Shown one piece after another: positions 23,141 to 32,352 of a DNA stretch of 64,000 nt. Origin of the DNA: Crocodylus rhombifer (taxonomy: Eukaryota > Chordata > Crocodylia > Crocodylidae); the NCBI GenBank assembly GCA_038503035.1, contig JAVSML010024016.1:149743-213742 (forward strand), in the 5' to 3' direction. Below the pieces are notes generated by a model. That model saw only the letters and a program-made list of their open reading frames with translations, did no database searches and was not told the DNA's origin. How positions within the stretch are numbered: the stretch's first letter is position 1; every line of letters starts with the position of its first letter. The translations under genes and the position numbers were made by a program.

Positions 23141-23766
23141 CTACTTGCTGCAGGCCTTCGCCACCTTGCGCTGGATGGTGAATTCCAGCAGGCGATGATC
23201 ACTGTCGCCCAGGTGGTCAAGCACCCGCAGCCCCCTCACCAGGTCATCTCCCGTGGCCAGCACCAGGTCCAACAAGGCGTCTCCCCCGGTGGGGCTGTGC
23301 ACCTCCTGGGTTAGATGGATGTCCTGCATTCTGGCTAAAAACCTACGTGAGCGGTCAGACCTGGCTGACTGCTCTTCCCAGCAGATGTCCGGGAAGTTCA
23401 GGTCCCCCATGACTACCACATCCTTAGAGTTCACTACCTCTGTGAGCTGACCCAAGAATTCCTGGTCGAGCTCTTCTCCTTGGTTGGGAAGTCTATAGTA
23501 GACCCCCACTGTTAAGTCTCTTTCCCCTCGACTGCCCTGTAATCTAACCCAAAGCACTTCAGAGTGCCCTTCCTCTGATTCTTTATTAATTGATGAGGAT
23601 GGGTATTCCTCCTTAAGGTAGAGTGCCACGCTCCCACCTTTCCTTCCTATCCTGTCCCTCCTGTACAACCTATAGCCCTTGACATTCACCGCCCAGTTAT
23701 GCATTGAGTCCCACCACATTTCAGTGATCCCCACTATGTCTGGGTTGGTGTCAGCCAGCAGGAGGG
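23141..23766 (-). pseudogene. CR1 ORF2 AP-like endonuclease domain
   Basis: 197 residues open from 23734, with the CR1 frame extending upstream to about 23766 as LLLADTNPDIV. The domain nicks target DNA for target-primed reverse transcription. All signature positions are visible: ITEMWW (Glu 5), GVYYRLP (77-83), VMGDLNFPDICW (108-119) and LGDSDHRLLEF (175-185, catalytic His 180). After KACSK a one-base loss creates a stop; restoring the reading by eye shows the linker VASLDFRRANFNE following directly. It belongs to the CR1 at 20973-23768. Confidence 0.9.
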
Positions 23767-23770
23767 TGAG

Positions 23771-23809
23771 TTCTATTTACTGAAATATTTCATTTTTCAG
23801 TAAATAGAA
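23771..23809. repeat. Perfect 15-bp hairpin at CR1-b 5' junction
   Basis: TTCTATTTACTGAAA (23771-23785) and TTTCAGTAAATAGAA (23795-23809) are exact inverted copies around a 9-nt loop. They start within about five bases of the CR1 5' end. Confidence 0.9.
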
Positions 23810-23871
23810 ACTGTGTGTTAGGTTTCATTTCTTAACTAAAGAATGCTAGTTATCATGTTTTCTTGCACTAT

Positions 23872-23885
23872 AGTTTCAGTTTCAT
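23872..23885 (-). promoter_or_regulatory. Interferon-stimulated response element-like site
   Basis: AGTTTCAGTTTCAT on the plus strand is ATGAAACTGAAACT on the minus. It fits the ISRE consensus RNGAAANNGAAACT at all positions. IRF/STAT complexes bind such sites near interferon-induced promoters. It lies about 100 bp upstream of the ATG at 23985. A chance match is possible in this AT-rich region. Confidence 0.4.
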
Positions 23886-23922
23886 TTCCTTCCTACTGTA
23901 CTGGGACCATGACCTGAGAGAG

Positions 23923-23929
23923 TACAAAA
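23923..23929 (+). promoter_or_regulatory. Weak TATA-like box
   Basis: TACAAAA lies 62 bp upstream of the ATG at 23985 and about 38 bp downstream of the ISRE-like site. It deviates from TATAAAA at one base. It is reported only because of the arrangement. Confidence 0.25.
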
Positions 23930-23984
23930 AGACACAAGCTGAGCTTTAGAGCTCACTGCCTTCCAAAGCAGCAGCAGCAGCAAG

Positions 23985-24132
23985 ATGTCTGATCAAAACG
24001 TCCAGAAGGCTGGTTTCACCTCAGATGGGATAAAAAGAGGATCACTTGCTTCCACGATGATGTCCTCTGAGGCAAAGCACTGTAGTGGAGGTGTGCATTC
24101 TGGGGGACCTACGTCTACTCTTCAAGCAATGG
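23985..24132 (+). CDS. Candidate first coding exon, product unknown
   Basis: An ATG in fair context (CAGCAAGATGT) opens a frame that begins MSDQNVQKAGFTSDGIKRG. The frame runs 49 codons to TGG|GTATGT, an acceptable splice donor at 24132/24133. Without splicing it continues to a stop at 24182 (65 residues). The peptide is hydrophilic, rich in Ser, Gly, Lys and Thr, with no signal peptide, membrane segment or familiar domain. Upstream are a CAG repeat, a weak TATA-like box and an ISRE-like site, an arrangement expected of an inducible promoter. I do not recognise the gene and found no second exon in the window, though a long intron is possible. It could equally be a chance frame. Confidence 0.3.
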
Positions 24133-24633
24133 GTATGTGCAGAAATTTACTCTTTCTCACTGAAAATAAATCAAAGGCATGACAGGTACACCACCAGAGA
24201 GAGAAAAGGTAAAAAAGAACTTAATACTGAATATACAGTTCTGTCTTTTGGGAGCAGGGAGGGAACCTTCTCAGTTACACTGAGAATTAAAATAATAAAA
24301 ATTGTGCTCATTATTTGAGTGTGTATAAATCCCTACTGTAAATGTGCATACATATATGCAGTGAGCATTCTTTAAAAACTTTCTACTTGTTAATGCAATC
24401 ATTTACACATTATTTCTGAGTTTTGGAATAATTATTATTGTGATTCCATTGTCTGTGTACAGACTATCAATAATATTGAAAGTAATTGTGGAAGTGATAA
24501 AGAATATAATTGAGGGTGCTAACTGTGCATATATTTCACTATAAGCTATCAGATATTTTATACATCGTGTGTATAAATCTCTCTCACACACACACACATT
24601 CAGGGGAACTAGCATATATTACATTACATCAGG
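24133..24633. other. Unclassified AT-rich sequence
   Basis: Contains a short (CA)n run at about 24582-24599 and nothing else recognisable. Confidence 0.35.
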
Positions 24634-24790
24634 AATGGGAAATTATTTTGGCTGGCAGGCCACTTAATGAATTTTGTTGAGCTGTCAAGGGCTGCACACA
24701 CACAGATTTTTAAAAGATATCTTTTTAACAAATTATAGATAGAAAATCAAATCTTAGATTCAAAATCAAACATCTACTGTAACATATTTT
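24634..24790 (+). mobile_element. hAT-type fragment (family C-like)
   Basis: CAGGAATGGGAAATTATTTTGGC, then GGCAGGCCACTTAATG and CAAGGGCTGCACA. This follows the common hAT pattern CAGGGGTGGGCAAACT...GGGCCACAT...GGGCCGCA with decay. No right terminus found. Confidence 0.5.
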
Positions 24791-24817
24791 AATTTTATTT
24801 AAAAAAGAGACATCCTC

Positions 24818-24895
24818 TGAGCATAGATTTCATAGACATTAGGGCTGGAAGGGACCTCGGAAGATCATCGAGTCCAGTATAGCATGGCACCCATA
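24818..24895 (-). mobile_element. CR1 3' end fragment (CR1-c)
   Basis: TTTCATAGACATTAGGGCTGG and AGGGACCTCGGAAGATCATC are the diagnostic 3' UTR of CR1. Only about 75 bp are present, a typical severe 5' truncation. Confidence 0.85.
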
Positions 24896-25253
24896 GAAAT
24901 ATCTCAAGTTCTAATTTATGTAGTATATCATGACTAGAATGAAGAAAAACCCAGGGATCTACCCAGAGGGATGGGAGAAGACACATTAGCCCAAAAGAAG
25001 GGGAAGCGGTATCTCTATAGAGACTCATCACCTCTATCCTGAAAGAGCAGAGGGGGAAGACAGGGAAAGTTTTGGCTAGTGGTGACCCCACAGCTCTAGC
25101 TCTCTATTTAGCTACTTAAATTATTACCTGTTTTGTATGCATCTTATCACCAAGGTCTCTAGGAAATCTTTTGCTTCAGAGCTGATCTCCCTGTTCTGTC
25201 AGGAAAGGCTGGCAGTCCTGTCTGTCTCCCTCCTGCCCAGTGGCCCTACCCTT
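24896..25253. other. No recognised feature
   Basis: Unclassified sequence between two CR1 pieces. Confidence 0.3.
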
Positions 25254-26345
25254 TCATAGATTTCGTAGAAATTTGGGCTGGAAGGGACCCCGGAGGATCA
25301 CTGAGTACAGCCCCCTGCCCCAGGGGCAGGAAATCAGCAGGGGTCATAGGATCCAGCAAGATAAACATCCAAATTTCTCTTGAAGGCGTTCAAAGTAGGT
25401 GCTTGAACCACCTCCGACGGCAGGGTATTGCAGACCTTGGGGGCTCAGACAGTAAAGAAGGTCTTCCTTCTCCACATCCTTTTTGAATTATGGAGCTCAA
25501 AACTGGACACAGTACTCCAGCTGCAGCCTCACCAAGGCCGAGTACAATAGGAGAATGACATCCTGGGATTTGCTTGAGAAGTATCTATGGATGCAAGCCA
25601 GTATTTTGCTTGCTTTACTAGCTGCAGAATCACATTGGAGGCTCATGTTCATCTTTTGGTCAATCATGACTCCCAAGTCCCTTTCACCTGTAGTGCTAGC
25701 CAGCATAGCACCGCTGAGCCTATAAGGACGCCGCAGGTTTTTCTTCCCAAGGTAGAGAACCTTGCATTTTTCGGTGTTATATACCATCAGGTTCTCATCT
25801 GCCCATTTCCTGAACCTGTCAAGGTAAGCCTGGATCACCCTCCTGTCCTTACATGTTGATGCTTTACCCCAAAGTTTGGTGTCATCAGTGAACTTCACCA
25901 GTCTGCTTCTGACTTCAATGTCCACATCATTAATGAAGATGTTGAACAATTTGGGTCCAAGGACAGAGCCTTGAGGGACCCCACTGGTCACAGGGCACCA
26001 GGACAATTGACTTCTGTCAACTACCACCCTCTGGGTCCGACCATGGAACCAATTCCCCAGCCAGTGGATCAGGTGGACCTGAGACCACAGTTGGCCAGTT
26101 TTGCCAAGAGGTAATCATGGAATACCAGATCGAAGGCTTTTTAAAAGTCAAGATATACAACATCAATCTCCTCTCCCTTGTCTAGGTGATAGGTCACCTG
26201 GTCATAAAAGGAAATAAGATTGGTCAAGCAAGACCTACCAGCAACAAACCCATGCTGACTATCCCTCAGGATGTTGCCATCGGCCAGTCCATTAAGAATG
26301 GCCTATTTGATAATATTTTCTAAGGCCTTCCCCAGGGTAACCACA
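25254..26345 (-). mobile_element. CR1 LINE, 5'-truncated (CR1-d)
   Basis: The 3' UTR reads TTTCATAGATTTCGTAG...GGGACCCCGGAGGATCAC at 25254-25310. Coding remnants run to about 26345 on the minus strand, ending upstream in ALENIIK, a stop, then AILNGLADGN. It belongs to a different CR1 subfamily from CR1-b: FTDD instead of FADD, and KNLRRPYRLSGAML instead of [15 protein letters not shown]. That makes it closest to CR1-g at 35440. Confidence 0.9.
25497..26330 (-). pseudogene. CR1 RT palm/C-terminal fragment
   Basis: Open from 26027 to 25497 (176 residues): motif [22 protein letters not shown], then FTDDTKLWGK (active-site aspartates intact), WADENLMVYNTEKCKVLYLG and SLQCDSAASKASKILACIHR. It ends at QLEYCVQF, where the frame shifts. 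Upstream, 26028-26330 continues as [16 protein letters not shown] and QHGFVAGRSCLTN with breaks. It is non-functional and belongs to the element at 25254-26345. Confidence 0.88.
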
Positions 26346-27424
26346 TACAACACACAAACCAGGGGTGTAGGAATCCCAATTTAGGCCAACAGCTAATGTG
26401 CACTCAGGATGTAGAACATCAACATTCATAAATACTCTCTACCTAGTAGGGTCTTGAACCCTCAGCTTCTCAATTACACAAATACCCCCATGCCCTGACT
26501 ATAGCTTATCCTATAGCTTCTGCCCTGTTGAAGCCAATTCACTTTTTGGTGAACAAACAGACACCTAACTGTCCCCATGCATTGAATAGAAGAGGCACCT
26601 TACCTCAGGGTGAGAATAGAGGATCTATTCTGATTTGAATCTTTTGTTTAATTATGCTGCTTCCAAGCCTCCTTCCTCTAATTATGGTGCTCAAACATAT
26701 TTTCCTCTACATTTTTCCCATCACAAGCATGCTTAGAAATGTGTCTGATTCTGCCTCAGTATCTGAATATTATTCTGTAGATTTTTATACTGTATTCATC
26801 AGCATAGTATCAAAATGCTCTTAAGTAGAGACTTAAGAAATGTTCCTCATACAGTTGTTCTCTCATCTTCTCAAAGGGAGAGCTATGTTCAGTGGAGTAC
26901 TTTGAGATATAATTCTCTCTTTCTGACACATACACACACATGTAACTACATGACTGTCCCTGAGAATGCAGTCAGAGCAAAGACACTGGAAAGAAGGTGA
27001 TAAGATATGTGAGGGAACACCTATGGGAGTTTCCTAAGTGGAAATGTCCCTGGAACAATTCCATCTCCTGCAGGCAAACTTTACCCTTGTTAGAGAAAGT
27101 GCCATTGTTACATCCTACAGTCTTCATTCCACAGCTTTAGTTAATCTTTTTTATTAAGATTCTCTTATCAGTGGAGATGCATTACACAGGTCACTCCAAA
27201 TACTTACACCTAGGAACTCACGGAAATATTACAAAACCAGTGTCTGAATAAAATGTTGCTGTTTTGCCCTGAAACCAGCAGCAGCCAGCAAGCTACACAG
27301 TACTTTGATTCATACACATTATTGGAATGGAATGAGTTATTAGCAGTCTCCTTTTATTTTGATAATGATATTTAAAACATTTTGTAAAAATAAACTATTA
27401 TACGACACTGAAATTCCCTATTGT
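26346..27424. other. Unclassified AT-rich sequence
   Basis: No gene or named repeat recognised. A short (CA)n run lies near 26928-26940. Confidence 0.35.
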
Positions 27425-27855
27425 TCAGTGAAGTTCCTTCCAACATGAAGATCTTTGTTTTAACACAGTCTTTGTAACCATTCTAGGGGCCAAAGGCTCA
27501 ACCCATTCATCAGGTTTTACCAGTCTTGGGATCTCCAGTAGATCTAAGGCCTCTACCATGATGTCCAACGAAGCTAAGACCCACCAAGGAACAACACCAC
27601 GGGGTGGGACTACAGCTTCTGTCCAGTCCATCTGTAAGTTGGAGTCATTTTGTTCTTTATAATCAGGGTTGACCACCAGCTCATGGAGCCATGGCATTGG
27701 CAGCACAGAGTGGCAGGGGGTTCTGCTCATACTGTGCTGCAGCTGGGTAGAAAGGAGAAGGAGCAAAGTAAGGTGGCTGGGTTCTAGTGCCAGGCTACCT
27801 TGGACCTAAGCCAGGCCATTCCAGCAATCTGCCAAAAATGCCACCAATCCTTGAT
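27425..27855 (-). other. Unrecognised possible coding remnant
   Basis: A 113-codon minus-strand frame (27766-27425) includes LVVNPDYKEQND, MDWTEAVVPPRG, WWVLASLDIMVEALDLLEIP and KPDEWVEPLAP. Just upstream, in another frame, is TRTQPPYFAPSPFYPAAAQY followed by EQNPLPLCAANAMAP and a stop. The composition looks more protein-like than other frames in the window: balanced acidic and basic residues, and Pro/Tyr-rich blocks. No family is recognised. It could be a frameshifted pseudogene or chance. Confidence 0.25.
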
Positions 27856-27989
27856 TTATAGCACAACAGGGGCATGTCTAAGAATATACAAACATTGGTA
27901 CCCATTACTTAAATATGTATTTGCTATATGAGCAGGTATGACTATGGAAAGACACTGCATTATACTACAACGTTTCTCCTGTTTGCTAC

Positions 27990-28272
27990 GAGATCTCTGA
28001 TTCTCAATCAGGGTGCCTTAGCACTCTGGGGTTCTGCCCAATATTAACATTGATGGGTATGTAAACACCTTTACATGATTCTCAAGATAAACTCAGGGAT
28101 TTCAAGCAGTAATCCACAGTGTCAAAAACATTCTGACCTGCTGTGGTTTTCCTGAGTTCTTTGCAACAGAAGAATAGTTCTATTATTTTTCTGTCAAAAA
28201 TTAAGTGAAATCTAAGAGCTGGCATTTTCCAAGGGATGCCTTGAGTCTAAAATTGTTCAGAACTACTGTACT
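27990..28272 (+). mobile_element. Old hAT-like MITE
   Basis: The left part reads CTCTGATTCTCAATCAGGGTGCC and the right end TTGTTCAGAACTACTG, whose complement is CAGTAGTTCTGAACAA. Both are decayed versions of the CAGTGGTTCTCAA hAT terminus. No clean 8-bp duplication remains. Confidence 0.5.
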
Positions 28273-28370
28273 AAAATATATAGTGGGACACAGAAATGGG
28301 AAGTCAACAATACACAGATAGACACAGCAGTAGCAAAAGGCAGCAAAAATAGAATGCACTAATGCATTAT

Positions 28371-29369
28371 AGTTTCATAGTTTCATAGTTTGTAGGGTCG
28401 GAAGGGACCTGAGCAGATCATCTAGTCCGACCCCCTGCCATGGCAGGAAAGAATACTGGGGTCAAATGACCCCAGCAAGATGTTCATCTAACCTCCTCTT
28501 AAACACCCCCAGGGTAGGAGCCTGCACCACTTCTCTTGGAAGCTGGTTCCAGACCCTAGCCGCCCTGACTGTGAAGTAGCGCCTCCTGATATCTAACCTA
28601 AACCTACCCTCTGCCAGCTTGTGACCGTTATTCCTGGTCACTCCTGGCGGTGCTCGGGGAAACAGTGACTTCCCCAATGCCTGCTGATCCCCCCTGACTA
28701 GTTTATAACAGGCCACAAGATCCCCCCTCAGCCTTCTCTTTTGGAGGCTGAACAGGTTCAGGTCCCACAGGCTGTCCTCGTAGGGCCTGCCCTGTTGTCC
28801 CCTGATCATACGAGTGGCCCTCCTCTGGACCCTCTTCATGCTGTCGACATCCCTCTTGAAGTGCGGCGCCAAGAATTGGACGCAGTACTCCAGCTGCGGC
28901 CTGACCAGTGCCGCATAGAGGGGGAGGATCACCTCCTTGGACCTGCTCGAGATGCATCTGTGGATGCATGCCAAGGTGCGGTTGGCCTTCCTGACTGCCT
29001 CCCCACACTGCCGGCCCATGTTCATCTTGGAGTCAATGATGACCCCCAGATCCCTTTCCGCCTCCGTGCTGATAAGAGGGGAGTTCCCCAACCTGTAGGT
29101 ATGGTGCCGGTTGTTCCTCCCGAGGTGCATCACCTTGCACTTGTCTGTGTTGAAACCCATCCTATTCTCGTCCGCCCACCCTTGTAACCTGTTGAGGTCT
29201 GATTGTAGCCTGTTGCATCCTTCCAATGTACACATGTCCCCCCACATCTTAGTGTCATCAGCAAATTTGAACAGGGTGTTTTTTACCCCCTCATCCAAAT
29301 CGCTGATGAAGATGTTGAACAGTGTGGGCCCGAGGACCGAGCCCTGCAGAACCCCACTGCCCACGTCCT
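28371..29369 (-). mobile_element. CR1 LINE, 5'-truncated (CR1-e)
   Basis: Tail TAGTTTCATAGTTTCATAG at 28371-28390, 3' UTR TAGGGTCGGAAGGGACCTG, then uninterrupted ORF2 sequence to a 5' junction at about 29369 inside the DVGSG segment ahead of RT motif B. It is the same subfamily as CR1-b. Its undamaged frame marks it as one of the youngest insertions here. Confidence 0.93.
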
Positions 29370-29379
29370 CCAGTATCAT
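28462..29379 (-). pseudogene. CR1 RT C-terminal half, frame intact
   Basis: 305 codons open from the truncation point to the natural ORF2 stop (HLAGVI then TGA). Residues 5-20 are motif B (DVGSGVLQGSVLGPTL), 39-42 the catalytic FADD, 75-90 [16 protein letters not shown], and the C-terminus [20 protein letters not shown] is complete. The first three to four codons come from flanking DNA. It lacks the endonuclease, the fingers and motif A, so it cannot act alone. It is useful as an in-window reference for the intact C-terminus of this subfamily. Confidence 0.9.
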
Positions 29380-29942
29380 GCAATGCAGTGACCAATAGAG
29401 TGTTAGTCTGCTAGTGCAGACTCCATCTGCATTAGCATCACACTAGGAAAGTGAGTTAACTGTCCTTCTATGAGCCCATTAGCCCCACAAGAGAAAAACT
29501 TCAAAATGTTGCATTTTTGCTAACACTGCTTCAGCTTCCTTGATTGTAGCAAACCTATAATCCCCAAGAAAGCAGGGCTGCCAAGCAAAACCAGCATTAA
29601 CTCCATGACTCAATGTTTCCAGAACACTTACATTTAATACTACGTTAAAAGTATTGATGGCAACTGTTGGTCAATCTACATTGAGCTTCCAACATTGCTA
29701 GCACCACTGGAGATAAACAAGGTGTAGAAATAATAGGCCATGCCAAAAAGATGTCTTAATGTAAGGAATGGCTTTACAAGTTGAGCTAGGCTACAGCTGG
29801 AACTCTGGAAAAATATTGATAGAGTATTACAGAGACATGATTGAGAGATGAAGGTGGCTGTAAACATAAGAGACTGAAAAATAGCTGTAAACTCATTGAG
29901 GCATGCAAGATATCTGCTCTTGTGCTTGTACAGAGTTCAGTA
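29370..29942. other. Unclassified sequence
   Basis: No recognised feature. It ends in AGTA, the proposed left target duplication of LTR2. Confidence 0.35.
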
Positions 29943-32348
29943 TGTAATCCCTGGTGCCTGGTGCTGACCACTGCTGTGTCCAATTTTTCAGGACCTCAGG
30001 TGCCAGGTAGCTCTACCACCTGCTCAGCTCACCTAGAAGTGACGAGAGGCTCCCTGAGAGGAGAGGCTCCCTTTACAATGGAAAGACTTAGCGGACTCAT
30101 AATTAACTATTTACAGAATTTAATTATATACAGGAGAGACTCGCTACATGCATGCAAACAGTAAATCATATCAAAAGTTTGAAACTATTTCCAATGCAAA
30201 AGGATAAGTCTATACAAGGATAATGGTTGATAATTATTTACACCTAAAGGATGCTCAAATGAATTAATACAACACTAATAACTTAGACACTATGTTAAAT
30301 ACTCAGTGTATTAAATCCCTAATTAATTATTTACAACTAATAGCCAGTCACCCCGATTTATACCGAACGAATGGAGGGAGGGGCAGTCCCTCACTCCTCT
30401 CATCACACGCTTGTGGCCTCCAGCTGCCTCAGGCCCAGGCATCTTGCAGTTGACAGAGGCTGTTTCCACTAGGACCCCTGCAGAACACAAATTCTTCTCC
30501 TGACACCTGTCTGGGCATGGCTTCTCCAAGCCCAGAGAGCTGTTTACATAGTTAAACACACAGACAGGCAGCACCTCTGGGATCATTTTCCCTTAAGGCA
30601 CTGAAGCACACTGAGGTTTCCCTGGCTCTTAGCCCACACACACATCCTGGGGACTTTCCCTAGCTGGAGTCTCTTTCTGCCAAGCTGTCCCAGTCCCACC
30701 ACAGTCCTTTCCTCAACCACTCACACAGGGGGTTTATCACACTTTTACCAACCCCCTCCAGTCTCCAAGCCAAGTGGGAAATCACCTTCCCACTCTCTAG
30801 TGGCTTCCTGGGGCTGTGTCCCCACCCTAAGGAATTTGTTTAGCTCACAAGCTCTTCATGCTCATTCTAAGGGTCTACTTTCTCCTGCTTGAACCTTCAG
30901 GTGCTCTGCTCGTTTCTGGCCCACCCATGAAGGGTCCAGCAAGCACAGGGTGGGACCACACTGCAAGGTCTTCCCAGCTGTAACAGGGGCAAACTCCCAG
31001 GCCTGATCCCAGTACCAACCTACCACCTGTCTACAGGCAAACCACCTGCCTCACTTTCCTGCCACGCCTTTTTTGTTAGATAAGTAAAAAGATGGTATTA
31101 GGTGGGAGGCTGCCCTTTGAGTACCCTAATGACAAAGGGCAGTTCCTGCATGACTCCTACCTTCCCCTATCATGTTTCATGCTTCTCTGAGGACATACAG
31201 TTTATTATATCTCTGGCCTGAGGATGGACTAAACTCAGTACAGAGTTAGGCATCTAGCATACACTCCTATTAGGGGCCTCATACATTCCATCCCCCTCTC
31301 ACCAGGGCCTCTAACACTCTGCCTGCTTTCACCAGGCCTCTCTCTCACTGCCCTGTCCTGGGCCACATATACCCCACCCAGCTCCCTTTGACCAACCACA
31401 TGGGCCATCAGGCTTATTTCTTCACTCCTCAGCCAGCCCTGGCACAGCCTTTTGGGCCTCTCCTGTGACCCTCATCTGAATGGTGGCTGGGCAATTAGCC
31501 AAACTCTGGGATGACTTTGCCCCTAGTCCCTAACTGGGACACCTTGCCCCTTTCCTGGGCCTACAGTCCACCCCTATGCTGGGGCCTGGGATCTTACACC
31601 CCTGCAGGCTCAGGTGCCTGTCAATAGGTGTGCCTGGCTGCAACTCCTGGCTCAGGTGCCTCATAGTACGCATGCCTGGCTCCACTGCTCCCACCAATAA
31701 CCCACTGGATGGGGGGAGGTTGGGGTTAAAGTGCCCCTACCCACCTTTCACCAGGGAGGTAACTGGTCTGGCATTTCTTGGGGACTCCCTCACCACAAGG
31801 AGTCCCACCAAGCCACCCTTCCCCAGCAGGGTGCAGTTTCAAGTCATACCCAGGACCAAGAGCCTCCTGCCATCCCCACAGCTCTTGCCCTTACCTCCAA
31901 GATGTTCCAGGAGAAGCAGCTCAGCTGGGAGGTGTTACTCTCTCAACAGCTGGCATCAGCCCTGAGAGCAGGACTCTAAAATGGTCACCCTATTCAAGCA
32001 CCTGCCAGCTGCCTGTCCCAGCCCTTAAAGTGACAGGCACCCAAAAAGTACTCTGTCACACCAGCCCTTTTCACACAGCACTGCCGTTTTAAGGGGAGCT
32101 GCCCAGCCAATACCTAGGATGGAATTTTCCCATACTTCCTAACTGCTTTTTGAATCTTGCATCCACTTGCTGGGGATAATCTGAACTGTAAATATGGTGT
32201 CCCTGTTGGGACAATCTTGCATCCACTTCCTGGGACACATACTAAATTACAAGTATGTGTCCCTACTGAGAAAATCTCCCTCAAGCATTCAGGCAGAGCT
32301 CAACACAGAACACTAGGAAGGCAAGTGCCCCTTAAACTGCCTGTTACA
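29943..32348 (-). mobile_element. Candidate long LTR (LTR2)
   Basis: Left end TGTAATCCCTGG and right end CTGCCTGTTACA give inverted ends TGTAA/TTACA. AGTA flanks both sides (29939-29942, 32349-32352). On the minus strand a TATA-like GGGGTATATGTGG lies near 31365 and an AATAAA signal at 31206-31201. That order fits U3-R-U5. At 2406 bp it would be unusually long for an LTR, and it may include nested sequence such as repeat J. No internal retroviral genes adjoin it. Confidence 0.45.
31575..32110 (-). repeat. Repeat J copy 2
   Basis: GGGGCCTGGGATCTTACACC, CCTGCAGGCTCAGGTG, then CAGCAGGGTGCAGTTTCAAG, CCCAGGACCAAGAGCCTCC and CTTACCTCCAAG run in the same order as 13549-14300. It has about two of the ~62-bp GGCTCAGGTGCC units where copy 1 has about four. 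It lies inside candidate LTR2. Confidence 0.65.
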
Positions 32349-32352
32349 AGTA

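Larger units (their letters stand above)
20973..23768 (-). mobile_element. CR1 LINE, 5'-truncated, most complete copy (CR1-b)
   Basis: A 2.8-kb minus-strand CR1. The 3' end is at about 20973, with a TTTCATAG-repeat tail and the 3' UTR phrase GATCATCTAGTCCAATCC. It covers ORF2 from the start of the endonuclease to the ORF2 stop at 21054. The 5' end is truncated at about 23768, so ORF1 and the 5' UTR are missing. Coding damage: a one-base loss near 23143, a TAA stop at 22895-22893, a small deletion/frameshift near 21745, and another frameshift near 21290. Relatively light decay suggests a moderately young insertion. Confidence 0.92.

Noticed and set aside
22450..23181. Plus-strand frames opposite the CR1 ORF2
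   Set aside because: Antisense shadows of the CR1 coding sequence.
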